Origin: Opitutus sp.
GTDB lineage: Bacteria > Verrucomicrobiota > Verrucomicrobiae > Opitutales > Opitutaceae
Assembly: GCA_009695065.1 (NCBI GenBank)
Contig: SIBR01000041.1
Coordinates: forward strand, 1-32,485
Direction: 5' to 3'
DNA length: 32,485 nt
Shown here: positions 1 to 9,482 of the stretch, piece after piece
How positions within the stretch are numbered: position 1 is the first letter of the stretch
Layout: every line of letters starts with the position of its first letter
Position numbers and translations under genes: made by a program
The notes under the pieces: model-generated
What the model was told of the DNA's origin: nothing
The model's input: only the letters and a program-made list of their open reading frames with translations
Databases searched by the model: none

Positions 1-12
1 TCGCTTCGCTGC

Positions 13-2889
13 ATGACTCGGCCGCTTAAGTTTATCGGGTCGGCCCTCCGGGCCGGCAGCGCCACGCTCTTGGCCTTTGCCCTGTGGTCGCTGTGGCTCG
101 CCCTCGGTGGGCTGCTCGTCGTGCAGAGCTACATCCTGTTCACCAGCGAGCTGGCCGTGCCAGATTTCGCGCTGCGCCGCTTCGAACGCCGGATCGCCGA
201 GGCCGGGCTGCGCGCCACGTTTGCGCGCACCTCGTTCGACCCCACCGGCCGGATGCTGGTCGAGGATGTCCGGGTATCGTTGCCGGAATTCGCGGAGCCG
301 GTCCTGACGGTCCGCAGTTTCTATATACAGTTCAACCCCTGGTGGCTTGCCGTCGGCCGGTTTGAACCGGAGGAGATCCGCCTCCACGGCGCCCGGGCCG
401 CCGTGCCGGCCATGCTTTCCCCCTCCGGCCGCGCCGAGGATGTGATCCGTGATCTCGATGCCACCATCGTGCCGCGCGCCCACCTGATCGACCTGCCTCA
501 ATTAAGCGCGCAGGTGGCCGGCGTCACCCTGACCGCGCAGGGCGCGCTGGCCGTCGCCCCATTCGTGATAAAATCGCGTCCCGGGGAATCGCTTGCGGAG
601 CTCGTCTCCACGCAATTTCCCCTCGTCTGCCGCCAGGTGATCGCGATCGCGGGGCAGCTCGAAGCGCTGGAGGCGCCGGCGTTGGATCTCGAACTCATCC
701 CCTCCGACACGCGGGGAGCGATCATACACGCGGATTTCCTGGCGAAAGGCCTCACGCTCAACACACCGCTTCCCCTCGCGCTCCGCGGCCTCCACGCCAC
801 GGCCGAGTTGCCGTTGCTCGGACCGCCGGCCGTCACGACCCGCCTTGAGATCAGCGTGGCGGCCGTGAACGCGCCCGAACGCGGCGAAGCGCATGAGGTG
901 CATGCCTCGCTGGCCGGCAGTTTCCGGCCCGGTGGTTTCCAATTCGATCCCCGGGATATCAAGGTCACCGCCGACTCCCTCGCATCCCGGGGGTTTTCCG
1001 CCCGGGCCTTGTCCGCCACTTTCGTCCCGCAGCCCCTGCCCAAGCTCGATGCCGACCTCGTCGCGCAACTGATGGGCGAGCCACTGGCCGTGCAGGCCCG
1101 GGCGGACTTTTCAGATCGGACGGCCATCCTCCGTTTTTCGGGTCCGATTTCGCCTCACGTCCTCACGCCCCTGAGCACGCTGCTGAAAACGGAGGTGAGG
1201 CAATATTTCGATTTCGCGGCGCTCGATTGCCGGGCCGGGGTGGTGCAGCTGGGCCCGGATTGGAAATTCGAAAAGGTCACCGCCGAAGTCGAGGCGCAAG
1301 GAATCGACGCCCGCCACGTGCGGATCGACGAGGGTCGGGCCACCGTCGAGCTGGATCCCCGCCGCTTCTACTCGCCCAGGGCCTACGGGCGCATCGGCGG
1401 TAATTTTGCCCGCGGCAGCTACGAGCACGATCTGCAAACCCATCAGTTCCGGTTCCTGCTCGCCGGCCAGCTCCGGCCGCTCGCGATCTCGGGCTGGTTC
1501 CGCGCATGGTGGCCGATTTTTTTCCGCCAGTTCGATTTTCAGGCGGCCGCGCCCGCGGCCAGCGTCGACGCGGGGGGCTTTTGGCGGGAGGGCCGGCGTT
1601 CGGCCATTTTCGTTTTCGCCGACGTGGCGCACCCGGTGATCCGCGGCGCCGCGCTCGACCGGGTGCGCACCCGCCTCTTCATCCGCCCCGGTTTCTACGA
1701 CGGACTCGAGATGCTCGCGACCCATTCCACCGGCCTGGCGCAGGGCACCTTCACCTATTCGGTCATGCCGGAAACCTTCGCCTGGCGGCGGCTCGATCTC
1801 GATCTGGCCTCCACGCTCGATCCGGCGCTGGCGGCCGGAATCATCGGCCCGATCGCCGATCCGGTGCTGAAGCAGTTCAAGTATGCGCACCCGCCGACGC
1901 TCAAAGTGACCGGCCGGATCGACGGCGCCGAGTCTCCCGGCGGCGCCCATCAAACCCTCCAGATCGACGCGAGCACCCGCGGTGAGTTCCGCTTCCACGG
2001 GTTTCCGCTCAAAGACGTTTCGTTCGCGGCGGCGCTGCGCGATGACGAGATCGCGCTCGACCGCGTCGAGGCCCGTTTTGCCGGGGGCGTGGCGAGCGGC
2101 AAGGCCCGGATCTGGGGCACTGGCAAGGAACGGCGCGTCGGGTTCGACACCACGCTGAAGGACGCGAGCCTCGGGCTGGTAGCGTCGGCCGTGGCCGGTT
2201 ACGTTGCCGAGATCAGCGGCCGGCCAGCCGTGCCACCGGGAAAATTCGTGCAGGAAAAAGCAAACGTCCGGCTCGATCTCGCCGCCTCGGCCGAGGGCCG
2301 CTACGCGGATCCCTACAGCTTCCAAGGCTCCGGCAACGCGATCCTTCAAGGCCAGGAAATCGGCGAGGTGCCGCTCCTCGGCCTCCTGTCGGAGCTGCTC
2401 AAGTTCACCGCCCTCCGTTTCACGTCCGCCCGCGCCAATTTCAAGATCGAGGGCGCAAAACTGGCTTTCCCCGAGGTCACGCTGCGCGGCGCGAATTCCG
2501 CGATCGATGCGCACGGCGACTACGCGCTCGACCGCCGCCAGCTTGCGTTCAACGCCAAGCTCTACCCGTTTCAACAGAGCGACAGCCTCATCAAAACCGT
2601 CGTCGGAGCGGTGCTCGCGCCGATTTCCAATGTGTTTGAGGTCAAACTGACCGGCACGCTTGAGAAACCCGAGTGGGCGTTCGTCATCGGTCCCACCAAT
2701 TTTCTCCGCGCACTCGCACCCGAGGCCGGCGCCGTAGGAAAACCACGCGGCCCCGTGCCGGCGCCAGAACCGGATCCAACGAAGGGAACCGTCGCCCCGG
2801 CGCTTCCGCAGGCACCCGATCCCGCGACTACTAACGCAACTCCGCCGCCCGCCAGCACCCTTCCGCCCGCCACGCCCGCGAAGCCGTGA
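13..2889 (+). CDS. AsmA-like large envelope protein
   Basis: Not assigned to a named gene. It is a 958-residue protein with one strongly hydrophobic N-terminal segment (about residues 9-43). A very long soluble part follows, made of alternating beta-rich stretches typical of AsmA/DUF3971/TamB-like proteins. The region at about 740-890, including the segment around EVPLLGLLSELLKF, resembles the AsmA-like C-terminal domain. The last 45 residues are a Pro/Ala-rich tail. Known family members are anchored in the inner membrane and take part in outer-membrane lipid transport or envelope maintenance, so a role in the periplasm facing the outer membrane is inferred. The reading frame stays open to the left edge, so an upstream start cannot be excluded, but the ATG precedes a good membrane anchor. 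The gene stands alone; the following gene starts 305 bp downstream. Confidence 0.7.
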   Translation: MTRPLKFIGSALRAGSATLLAFALWSLWLALGGLLVVQSYILFTSELAVPDFALRRFERRIAEAGLRATFARTSFDPTGRMLVEDVRVSLPEFAEPVLTVRSFYIQFNPWWLAVGRFEPEEIRLHGARAAVPAMLSPSGRAEDVIRDLDATIVPRAHLIDLPQLSAQVAGVTLTAQGALAVAPFVIKSRPGESLAELVSTQFPLVCRQVIAIAGQLEALEAPALDLELIPSDTRGAIIHADFLAKGLTLNTPLPLALRGLHATAELPLLGPPAVTTRLEISVAAVNAPERGEAHEVHASLAGSFRPGGFQFDPRDIKVTADSLASRGFSARALSATFVPQPLPKLDADLVAQLMGEPLAVQARADFSDRTAILRFSGPISPHVLTPLSTLLKTEVRQYFDFAALDCRAGVVQLGPDWKFEKVTAEVEAQGIDARHVRIDEGRATVELDPRRFYSPRAYGRIGGNFARGSYEHDLQTHQFRFLLAGQLRPLAISGWFRAWWPIFFRQFDFQAAAPAASVDAGGFWREGRRSAIFVFADVAHPVIRGAALDRVRTRLFIRPGFYDGLEMLATHSTGLAQGTFTYSVMPETFAWRRLDLDLASTLDPALAAGIIGPIADPVLKQFKYAHPPTLKVTGRIDGAESPGGAHQTLQIDASTRGEFRFHGFPLKDVSFAAALRDDEIALDRVEARFAGGVASGKARIWGTGKERRVGFDTTLKDASLGLVASAVAGYVAEISGRPAVPPGKFVQEKANVRLDLAASAEGRYADPYSFQGSGNAILQGQEIGEVPLLGLLSELLKFTALRFTSARANFKIEGAKLAFPEVTLRGANSAIDAHGDYALDRRQLAFNAKLYPFQQSDSLIKTVVGAVLAPISNVFEVKLTGTLEKPEWAFVIGPTNFLRALAPEAGAVGKPRGPVPAPEPDPTKGTVAPALPQAPDPATTNATPPPASTLPPATPAKP

Positions 2890-3194
2890 CGTTCGTCGGA
2901 CAGGGGACAGGTGGTAAATCTTTTCTGCGACCCGAGCAAACTTGCCGGCAGCCTGGAAAAGGGGCCCATCTTCTCCCAGTTGAAAAATTGACTCCACCCT
3001 TTCCCGATACCGCAAACGAGGGCAGTCTACGGCCGAGATGAAATTGGACGTGCGACCGGGCACATCCTCCGTCGGTCAATTACGTTTAATGCCGCCGGCC
3101 AGCGGCTTGCCCGGTTTTATTTAGCCATCGTGTTTGAGACGGGAAACGCATTGCCGAGCAGCAGACCAAGCGTTCTAGTAGAAGAAACACCTTA
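2890..3194. other. intergenic stretch, no gene seen
   Basis: This spacer of about 305 bp lies between the AsmA-like gene and the kinase. It is lower in GC than its neighbours. I see no convincing coding frame and no clear promoter boxes. The only structure is a weak 5-bp hairpin (GCCGC 3091-3095 with GCGGC 3102-3106) followed by a loose T-rich stretch. Confidence 0.5.
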
Positions 3195-6100
3195 ATGAAT
3201 CCTCTGGCGACCTTGCCAAGGCGTACTTGGCTCGAGCGATCGTCGCTCGGGTTGGGAATCGCGCAGGGGATGATCGGCGGCTTGTCCCTCGGCGGTTGGG
3301 TGTTGCGGGTCGACGAGCTCTTGCAACCCGTCGCCCTGATACCGCCGCTGCGGGCCAACGCCGCACTGGCGTTTCTGATTCTCGGGGGAGCCCTTGGTGA
3401 CCATCGAGCTGGGCTGGCGCCGGTTCGCCTTGATGGCCCTGGGGCCCGCGTTGCTGGGTGCGCTCACCGCGGCGGAACATCTCTTCCGTCGGGATCTGCA
3501 CATCGACGAGTGGCTCGTGCACGACCACCTCTTCATCATAACCGACGCCCCCGGGCGCATGGCGTTGATGATCGCCATCGGCCTCGTATTCGGCGGCGGC
3601 ACGCTCGCGTGGCGGGCGACCCAGCGGGGGGCGCAGGCGCGCCTGTTTGCCGAGGCGGTGGTCGGATCGATCCTGGCTTCGGCGGGATTTTCCACCCTGC
3701 TCGGCTATACGGTGGGGCTGCCGGCGGTCTATAATTGGGGCACGAATACGGCGACGAGCCCGGTCGGGGGGTAGCGCTGCTCGTCCTGGGGCTCGCACTG
3801 CTGCTGCTGGCGTGGCGGGAGAGCATGCGGCAGGATGGCGAACCGCCGTTGTGGTCGCCGATGCCCGCGATCGTCGGGTGCCTGACGCTCACCGTCATTC
3901 TCTCGGTCGGCTTGCGCGAGCGCGAGTCGTCGTATGTCCGCCAGAAAACCGAGGCCACCAGCAAGGCGCTTGCCACGGAGATCAGCGTGCAACTCAACCA
4001 TCAGGCAAACAGTCTCGAACGCCTGGCGCGCCGCCGTGCGGACAGCGCGGAAAACACCGCGGCGGGCTGGGCCGCCGATGTCCGCGACCAATTCGCCGCG
4101 TCGGACGACTACGGCTGTGTCACGATCGCCTACGTGGCCGCCACCCTGCGGACCATGTGGTGCTACCCGACGGAGGGCAACGAAGGCATGGCGCGTTTCT
4201 ACCATGCGACGATGGAGGCGCGCCGTTCGATTCGATCATTTCGGGCACGGTCACGGTGAACGATGCCAACACGGTGCCGAAGAAGGGCGCCGTCATCTAC
4301 GCGCCGGTGCTGCGGGGCGGCGCGGCCGTCGGATACGTCGCGGGTGAATTCGTCTACGAGAGGTTTTTTGGCACGATCTTTTCGGTCCGCCTGCGACTCG
4401 ATGGCGAATACCACGTGGTCATCTCCCTTGGCGGCGAGGTGATTTATTCGCCGCGGTCGCTGGACCCCACCCGGAACGAAAACCTCACCTACACCAAGAT
4501 CTACACGATCGCCGACCGCAACGTGCAGCTCACGCTCACGCCCTCCAACTCCGCCCTGGCGCAGAACCGGCGCTATTTGCCTGAACTCGCGCTCGGCGCC
4601 GGCTTCGGCATCACCCTTCTGCTCGGGCTGAGCGTCCATCTCGCCCGCAGCGCCTGGGCGGGCCAGCGGGCGGCCGAACTTTCGAACAAAAAACTGTTTG
4701 CCGAAAACGAGGAACGGCGCCGCGTCGAGGCCCGGCTGAAGGTGTCCGATGAGCGCCTGCGCCTCGCGCTCGATTCCACCCAAATCGGCATATTCGAATG
4801 GAGCGTACCCGCCGGCCACGTCTACTACAGCCCCGGCCTGTGGGCGATGCTGGGCTACGAACACGCCCGCATGCCGTCCTCGGTCGACGCCTGGCAGTCG
4901 CTCATCCATCCCGACGATCTTCCGCTCTACCGCCGCCGCACCGAGTCGCAGCTCATGGGCATCGCCACCTTCATCGAGCTGGAGTACCGGGTGCGGGCCC
5001 GCAGCGGCGACTGGCGCTGGGTTTACACCCGCTCGAAATCCGTCGCCACCAGTCCCGACGGCCGGCCCACCCGCATCATCGGCACGGTGCAGGATATCAC
5101 GGCCCGGCGCGAAGCCGAACTCGCCTTGCGCGAGAGCCAGGCCGAGGCGCGCAAACTCTCGCTCGTCGCGTCCAAAACCGACAATCCCGTGCTCATCGGT
5201 TCACCTGACGGCCGGATCGAGTGGGCCAACGAGGCGTTTTGCCGCGTGATGGAGTATTCCCTCGATGAGGTCGTCGGGAAAAACCCGGCGTCTTTCATGA
5301 TCGGACCGGAGACCAACCCCCGGACCATCGTCCGCATCCGCAGTGCGATGGCCCGCGGCCAGGGCATCAGCACCGACGTGGTCAACTACTCCAAGTCCGG
5401 CCGGAAATACCACCTGCACGTCGAAATCCAGCCCGTCCGGGGCGCCAGCGGCGAAATCGAAAATTTCATCGCGTTCGAAACGGACATCACCGCGCGCGTC
5501 GAGACCGAGCATCAACTGCGGCGGGCGAAAGCCGAAGCCGACGACGCCTCCCGCGCCAAGAGCGAATTCCTCGCGTCGATGTCGCACGAAATCCGCACGC
5601 CGATGAATGGCGTCATCGGCATGACCAGCCTGCTGATGGAGACGACGCTCACCAGCGAACAACGGGACTTCGTCAATACCATCCGGACCTCCGGTGAAGC
5701 GCTCCTCACGATCATCAACGACATCCTCGACTTCTCGAAGATCGAGTCGGGCAAGATGGAACTCGAGCGAGCGCCGTTCGAACTTTCGCTCTGCCTCGAG
5801 GACGCGCTCGACCTCTTCGCGCTGCAGGCCTCGGCCAAGAAGCTCGAAATCGGCTACCACGTCGCCCGCGACGTCCCCACCTGGCTGATGGGCGACGTCA
5901 CCCGGCTGCGGCAGGTGGTGGTCAACCTCGTGAACAACGCCGTGAAATTCACCCCGAGCGGGAGTATTTCCGTCGAAGTCCGCCGGGTGACGCGCGAACC
6001 CACGCCGCTCGGGTTCGAGCCCGGCCTGCCGGTGGACTCCAGCCGGATTATCCTGGAATTCAGCGTGGAGGACACGGGCATCGGTATCCCCGACGACCGC

Positions 6101-7136
6101 ACCGACCGGTTATTCCGGGCGTTCAGCCAGATCGACTCCTCGACCACGCGCAAATACGGCGGCACCGGACTCGCCATCTGCCAGCGGCTGGCCCAGCTCA
6201 TGGGCGGCAACATCCGGGCCGAGAGCAAGCCCGGCCAGGGCTCGTCCTTTATTTTCACGATCCAGACCGAAGCGGCGCCGGAGGCCGCGGAAGCCGGCCT
6301 CCCGACTCTGCCCGCCGCTGTCCTGAGCGGCGTGGTACTTTGCGTCGAAAACCATCCCTTGACCCAGGCCCGGCTGCGCACGTTTTTGAAACGGCCGACG
6401 CCCGTTGCGAGATGGCCTCCGATGTCGCCGGCGCCCAAGAGACGGTCGCCCGGTTGCTCCAGCCTCCGGTCCTGCTCGTGGTGGAAGGGGGCGAACTCGA
6501 CGGTCCCTCCGCGATCGAGGCGCTCGCGGACCTCAAATGCCCGCGCCTGATGTTGTATCCGTTCGGCCAGACCGCGCCCAACGGACCGGCCGACGGCCTT
6601 CCGTCGGCGAGCACTTCCAAGCCGATTCGCACCTCCGCGTTGGTCCAGGCGATCACCGCCCTGTTCAGTCCGAAAGCCTCCAGCCTGGCCGCGGCCGCCA
6701 AGCCCATGGACCGGCCCATCGGCGAGGAAATTCCGCTGGAGGTGCTGCTCGCCGAGGACAACGCCGTGAACCAAAAGGTCGCCGTGCGCTTCCTTGAGCG
6801 TCTCGGTTACCGTGCCGACGCGGTGGCCAACGGCCTTGAGGCGGTTTCCACCCTGGAGCGCCGGCACTACGATCTCGTTCTCATGGATCTGCAAATGCCG
6901 GAGATGGACGGGTTCGAGGCCACCCGCCAGATCCGCGCCCGGCCGCCGGCCAACCGCCAGCCAAAGATCATCGCCCTCACCGCCAATGCGATGCAGGGCG
7001 ACCGCGAGCTTTGTGTCGCCGCCGGCATGGACGATCATATTTCGAAACCGGTGAAGATGCACGAAATCGCCGCGACGATTCGAAACATTTCGGGAAAAAA
7101 CCGGCCGTCGCCGCGGGGCAGCAGCTCATCGGTTGA
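3195..7136 (+). pseudogene. hybrid sensor histidine kinase/response regulator, multiply frameshifted
   Basis: The parts of one hybrid two-component protein of about 1,300 residues are spread over three frames. In order: membrane-spanning N-terminus (3195-3935), periplasmic CHASE-like sensor region (about 3940-4580), transmembrane helix (4590-4660), PAS (4750-5120), PAS (5155-5510), HisKA with SMSHEIRTPMNG (phospho-His, about 5566-5760), HATPase with an N box (VNLVNNAVKF), DTGIGIP and GGTGLAI (5870-6260), a degenerate receiver-like segment (6325-6640), and a full receiver with LAEDN, LMDLQMPEMDG and SKP (6740-7070). The frame changes near 3390, 3770 (a run of six G), 4218 and 6390. Probably it changes again at the six-A run 7095-7100, after which a stop lies at 7134-7136. 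Each frameshift needs only one base. All catalytic motifs are intact, so this is either a very recent pseudogene or a gene hit by sequencing errors. It would autophosphorylate and pass phosphate to its own receiver; the signal is unknown. Confidence 0.75.
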
Positions 7137-7170
7137 AACCGGCCCCGCGAGTCCGGTTGCCTGCGCGCGG

Positions 7171-8481
7171 CTAGGCCCGCGGCGGATGCGCGGCGATTCG
7201 ATCCCGCCAGGCCGCAATCTCCCTCGCCCACCCGGGATCGCCCGCGAGGTTTTCCGCTTCTCCCGGATCGTTCTCCAAGTCGAAAAAGAGCCATGGCGAA
7301 CCGTCCGGGTTGAGCACAAGTTTGCGCGTCGACACGCGCCAGCCGTGCCACACCCGATCGCATTGATGCGGCAACGCCACCACGCTCGGCATCGAAATGC
7401 GCGCCCCGCCCACCAGGGCCACTTCGAACGCCGTTCGATCGGCCCACGCCAGTGCCATCTCCGCCAAATCAGCCAACGACACCGCGGCGGCGCTCGCCGC
7501 CGCCGGCGCTGCGGTCCGCACCAGCAGGGGAACACGCACCGCCTCTTCATACGGCCAGCCTTTGCGAAACAACCCGTGAGCGCCGTGCATGTCGCCATGC
7601 ACGCTGGTCACCACCACGTGCGGCGGTTCGCGCCCGCTCCGTGCCGCCGCACGGTCGACGTCGGCCAGGAGCCGGCCGATGGCGCGGTCCGTCGCCTCGA
7701 TGTGCGCATAATACCCCGCGAGTTCCCGGCGCGCCCGTGCCTCCACTTCGCCGCCCCGCGATACATTGGCCGGCAGGACGATCTCCCCGGGATCACGGGG
7801 GCGCACGCCCGCCGCCGGCGCATCGTACGGCGGATGCGGCGCCTCGAGGCTGACAACGCAAAACCACGGCCGACCGCCGACCGGCCCCGCTTGCACCCGT
7901 TCCGCTTCGCGCCGACCCAGCCACTCCGCGGCCCGGGCGCATAGAACGTCGCTCTGATAACCGGCAAATTTTCGCGGCTGCTCAAGCTGCGAACCATGCA
8001 GCCACGGATCGTTGAGCAGGAAGCCGCTTTCGAAGCCCTCCCAAAATTCGAATCCGCCGCGGTCCGCCGGCGGCACGATCATCTTCGCGTGCGCCTCTCC
8101 CACGAGCGAAACTTCCGGATCGCGCGCCGCCAGATGCCATTTGCCCAGAAAGCCCGTGTCGTAGCCGCGCTCGCCCAACTCGTGCGCGATCGCCCGGCCC
8201 GGCGGCTTTCCGCCGGCCGCCGCGACCGCACCCGGCACGTACCGCGGCAGCGGATCGAAATAACCCCGCAAGCCGTTCGCCGGCGACGGCACCCCCGTGA
8301 GCAACGCGGCCCGCGCAAAAGGCCCGAAAGGATGCGGCGTCACCGCCTGGGTGTAGTTGATGCTTTGCGCCGCCAGCGCGTCGAGGTGGGGCGTTCGCGC
8401 ATTCGGGTCGCCGGCGTAACCGCAAGCCTGCGCCCGCCATTGCGTGGTGACGATCCACAAAATATCCGGTCGCGCCTTCAT
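7171..8481 (-). CDS. sulfatase-fold protein with degenerate active site
   Basis: The 436-residue protein has the shape of a type I sulfatase: N-terminal DILWIV strand, TPHLDALA, RAALLTG, GFLGKWHLA, VVSLEAPHPPY, and HGDMHGAHGLFRKG with PYEEAVRVPLLV. Key catalytic positions are changed. The Cys/Ser that becomes formylglycine in CxPxR is Gly53 (HPFGPFARAALLTG), with only Arg57 kept. The first metal-binding Asp (normally TDQ) is Thr13. The Asp of SDHGD is Val294. Lys114, His116, His216 and Lys307, which line the sulfate pocket in the family, remain. There is no signal peptide, so it is probably cytoplasmic. It is the last gene of a minus-strand operon, 55 bp after the BKACE gene. A normal sulfatase reaction looks impossible; a binding role or a different hydrolase chemistry is inference. 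The frame is intact, which argues against simple decay. Confidence 0.8.
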   Translation of the reverse strand: MKARPDILWIVTTQWRAQACGYAGDPNARTPHLDALAAQSINYTQAVTPHPFGPFARAALLTGVPSPANGLRGYFDPLPRYVPGAVAAAGGKPPGRAIAHELGERGYDTGFLGKWHLAARDPEVSLVGEAHAKMIVPPADRGGFEFWEGFESGFLLNDPWLHGSQLEQPRKFAGYQSDVLCARAAEWLGRREAERVQAGPVGGRPWFCVVSLEAPHPPYDAPAAGVRPRDPGEIVLPANVSRGGEVEARARRELAGYYAHIEATDRAIGRLLADVDRAAARSGREPPHVVVTSVHGDMHGAHGLFRKGWPYEEAVRVPLLVRTAAPAAASAAAVSLADLAEMALAWADRTAFEVALVGGARISMPSVVALPHQCDRVWHGWRVSTRKLVLNPDGSPWLFFDLENDPGEAENLAGDPGWAREIAAWRDRIAAHPPRA

Positions 8482-8536
8482 GCGGACACTTCAATCCCCG
8501 GCGAAAGGCACCGGCGTGGCGGACGGCGGCATGGCG

Positions 8537-9475
8537 TCAGGCGAACGCCACGTGCTGCCGGCCCTTGAGGTCCAGCATCCGCCGCGTCTCCTCCGGGGTC
8601 GCCACCTCCAGTGAAAGCTCGGCGAGGATCCGGCGGATCTTGCGCACCTGGTCGGCGTTCGAGCGCGCGAGTTCGCCCTTGGCGATATACAAGCTGTCCT
8701 CGAGCCCCACGCGCACGTGGCCACCCATGACCGCGCCCGTCGTGACGAAACTGGTTTGAAAGCGCCCGGCCGCCAGCACCGACCAGTGGTAGTCGAACCC
8801 AAACAGCTTGTCGGCGACGCGTTTCATGTGCGCGAGATTCTCGATGTCGGCCCCGATGCCACCGAGGACGCCGAAGATCGTCTGCACGAAGAGTGGCGGC
8901 CGCACGAGCTTGCGCGCCAGAAAATGGTGCAGCGTGTAGAGGTGCCCCACGTCGTAACACTCGAACTCGAAACGCGTGCCGCCGTCGTCGCCCAGCCGCC
9001 GGATGATCGCTTCAATGTCCGCGAACGTGTTGCGGAAAATACCCGCCCGCGTGTTTTCCAGGTAGCGGGGCTCCCACTCGTACTTCCACTCCGTAAATTT
9101 TCCCAGCGCCGGGTAGAGCCCGAAATTCATCGAGCCCATGTTGAGCGAGCAAAGCTCGGGCCGGGCGGCCAGCGGCGCGGCCAGCCGCTCGTCGATGCTC
9201 ATGTTGTGTCCGCCCCCCGTGGTGATGTTGATCACCGCGTCGCAACCCGCGTGGATCTGCGGCAGGAACTGCTGAAATACCTCCGGTCGCGGCGTCGGAC
9301 AACCGTTGGCGGGATCGCGCGCGTGCAGGTGCAGGATCGAGGCGCCGGCCGCCGCGGCGCCCAGCGCACTCGTCGCGATCTCGGCCGGGGTCACCGGGAG
9401 ATACGGCGACATCGTCGGCGTGTGGATCGCCCCGGTGATCGCGCACGAAACGATGACTTTGCGGGCACCGGCCAT
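8537..9475 (-). CDS. BKACE family beta-keto acid cleavage enzyme (DUF849)
   Basis: This 312-residue TIM-barrel protein matches the beta-keto acid cleavage enzyme family, which includes Kce (3-keto-5-aminohexanoate cleavage) and the dehydrocarnitine-cleaving CdhC. These enzymes use acetyl-CoA and Zn to split a beta-keto acid into acetoacetate and a new CoA ester, or the reverse pairing. Visible features are CAITGAIHTPTMSPYLP (11-27), the Zn ligand pair in LHLHARDP (His49, His51), ITTGGGHNMS (84-93), LNMGSMNFG (111-119), and VRVGLEDSLY with Arg255, Glu259 and Asp260 as in the family. Length is normal. It starts 7 bp after the end of the dehydrogenase gene, so the two are surely co-transcribed. 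That pairing implies the dehydrogenase makes the keto acid that this enzyme cleaves. The substrate cannot be read from the sequence. Confidence 0.9.
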   Translation of the reverse strand: MAGARKVIVSCAITGAIHTPTMSPYLPVTPAEIATSALGAAAAGASILHLHARDPANGCPTPRPEVFQQFLPQIHAGCDAVINITTGGGHNMSIDERLAAPLAARPELCSLNMGSMNFGLYPALGKFTEWKYEWEPRYLENTRAGIFRNTFADIEAIIRRLGDDGGTRFEFECYDVGHLYTLHHFLARKLVRPPLFVQTIFGVLGGIGADIENLAHMKRVADKLFGFDYHWSVLAAGRFQTSFVTTGAVMGGHVRVGLEDSLYIAKGELARSNADQVRKIRRILAELSLEVATPEETRRMLDLKGRQHVAFA

Positions 9476-9482
9476 CGGTAAA

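Noticed and set aside
1111..3063. 650-codon open frame on the minus strand
   Set aside because: Antisense to the AsmA-like gene, with low-complexity composition and no recognisable motif.
7137..7944. Continuation of the kinase receiver frame through the sulfatase gene
   Set aside because: It is antisense to a gene with clear family motifs and carries no domain. A frame change at the six-A run explains the end better.
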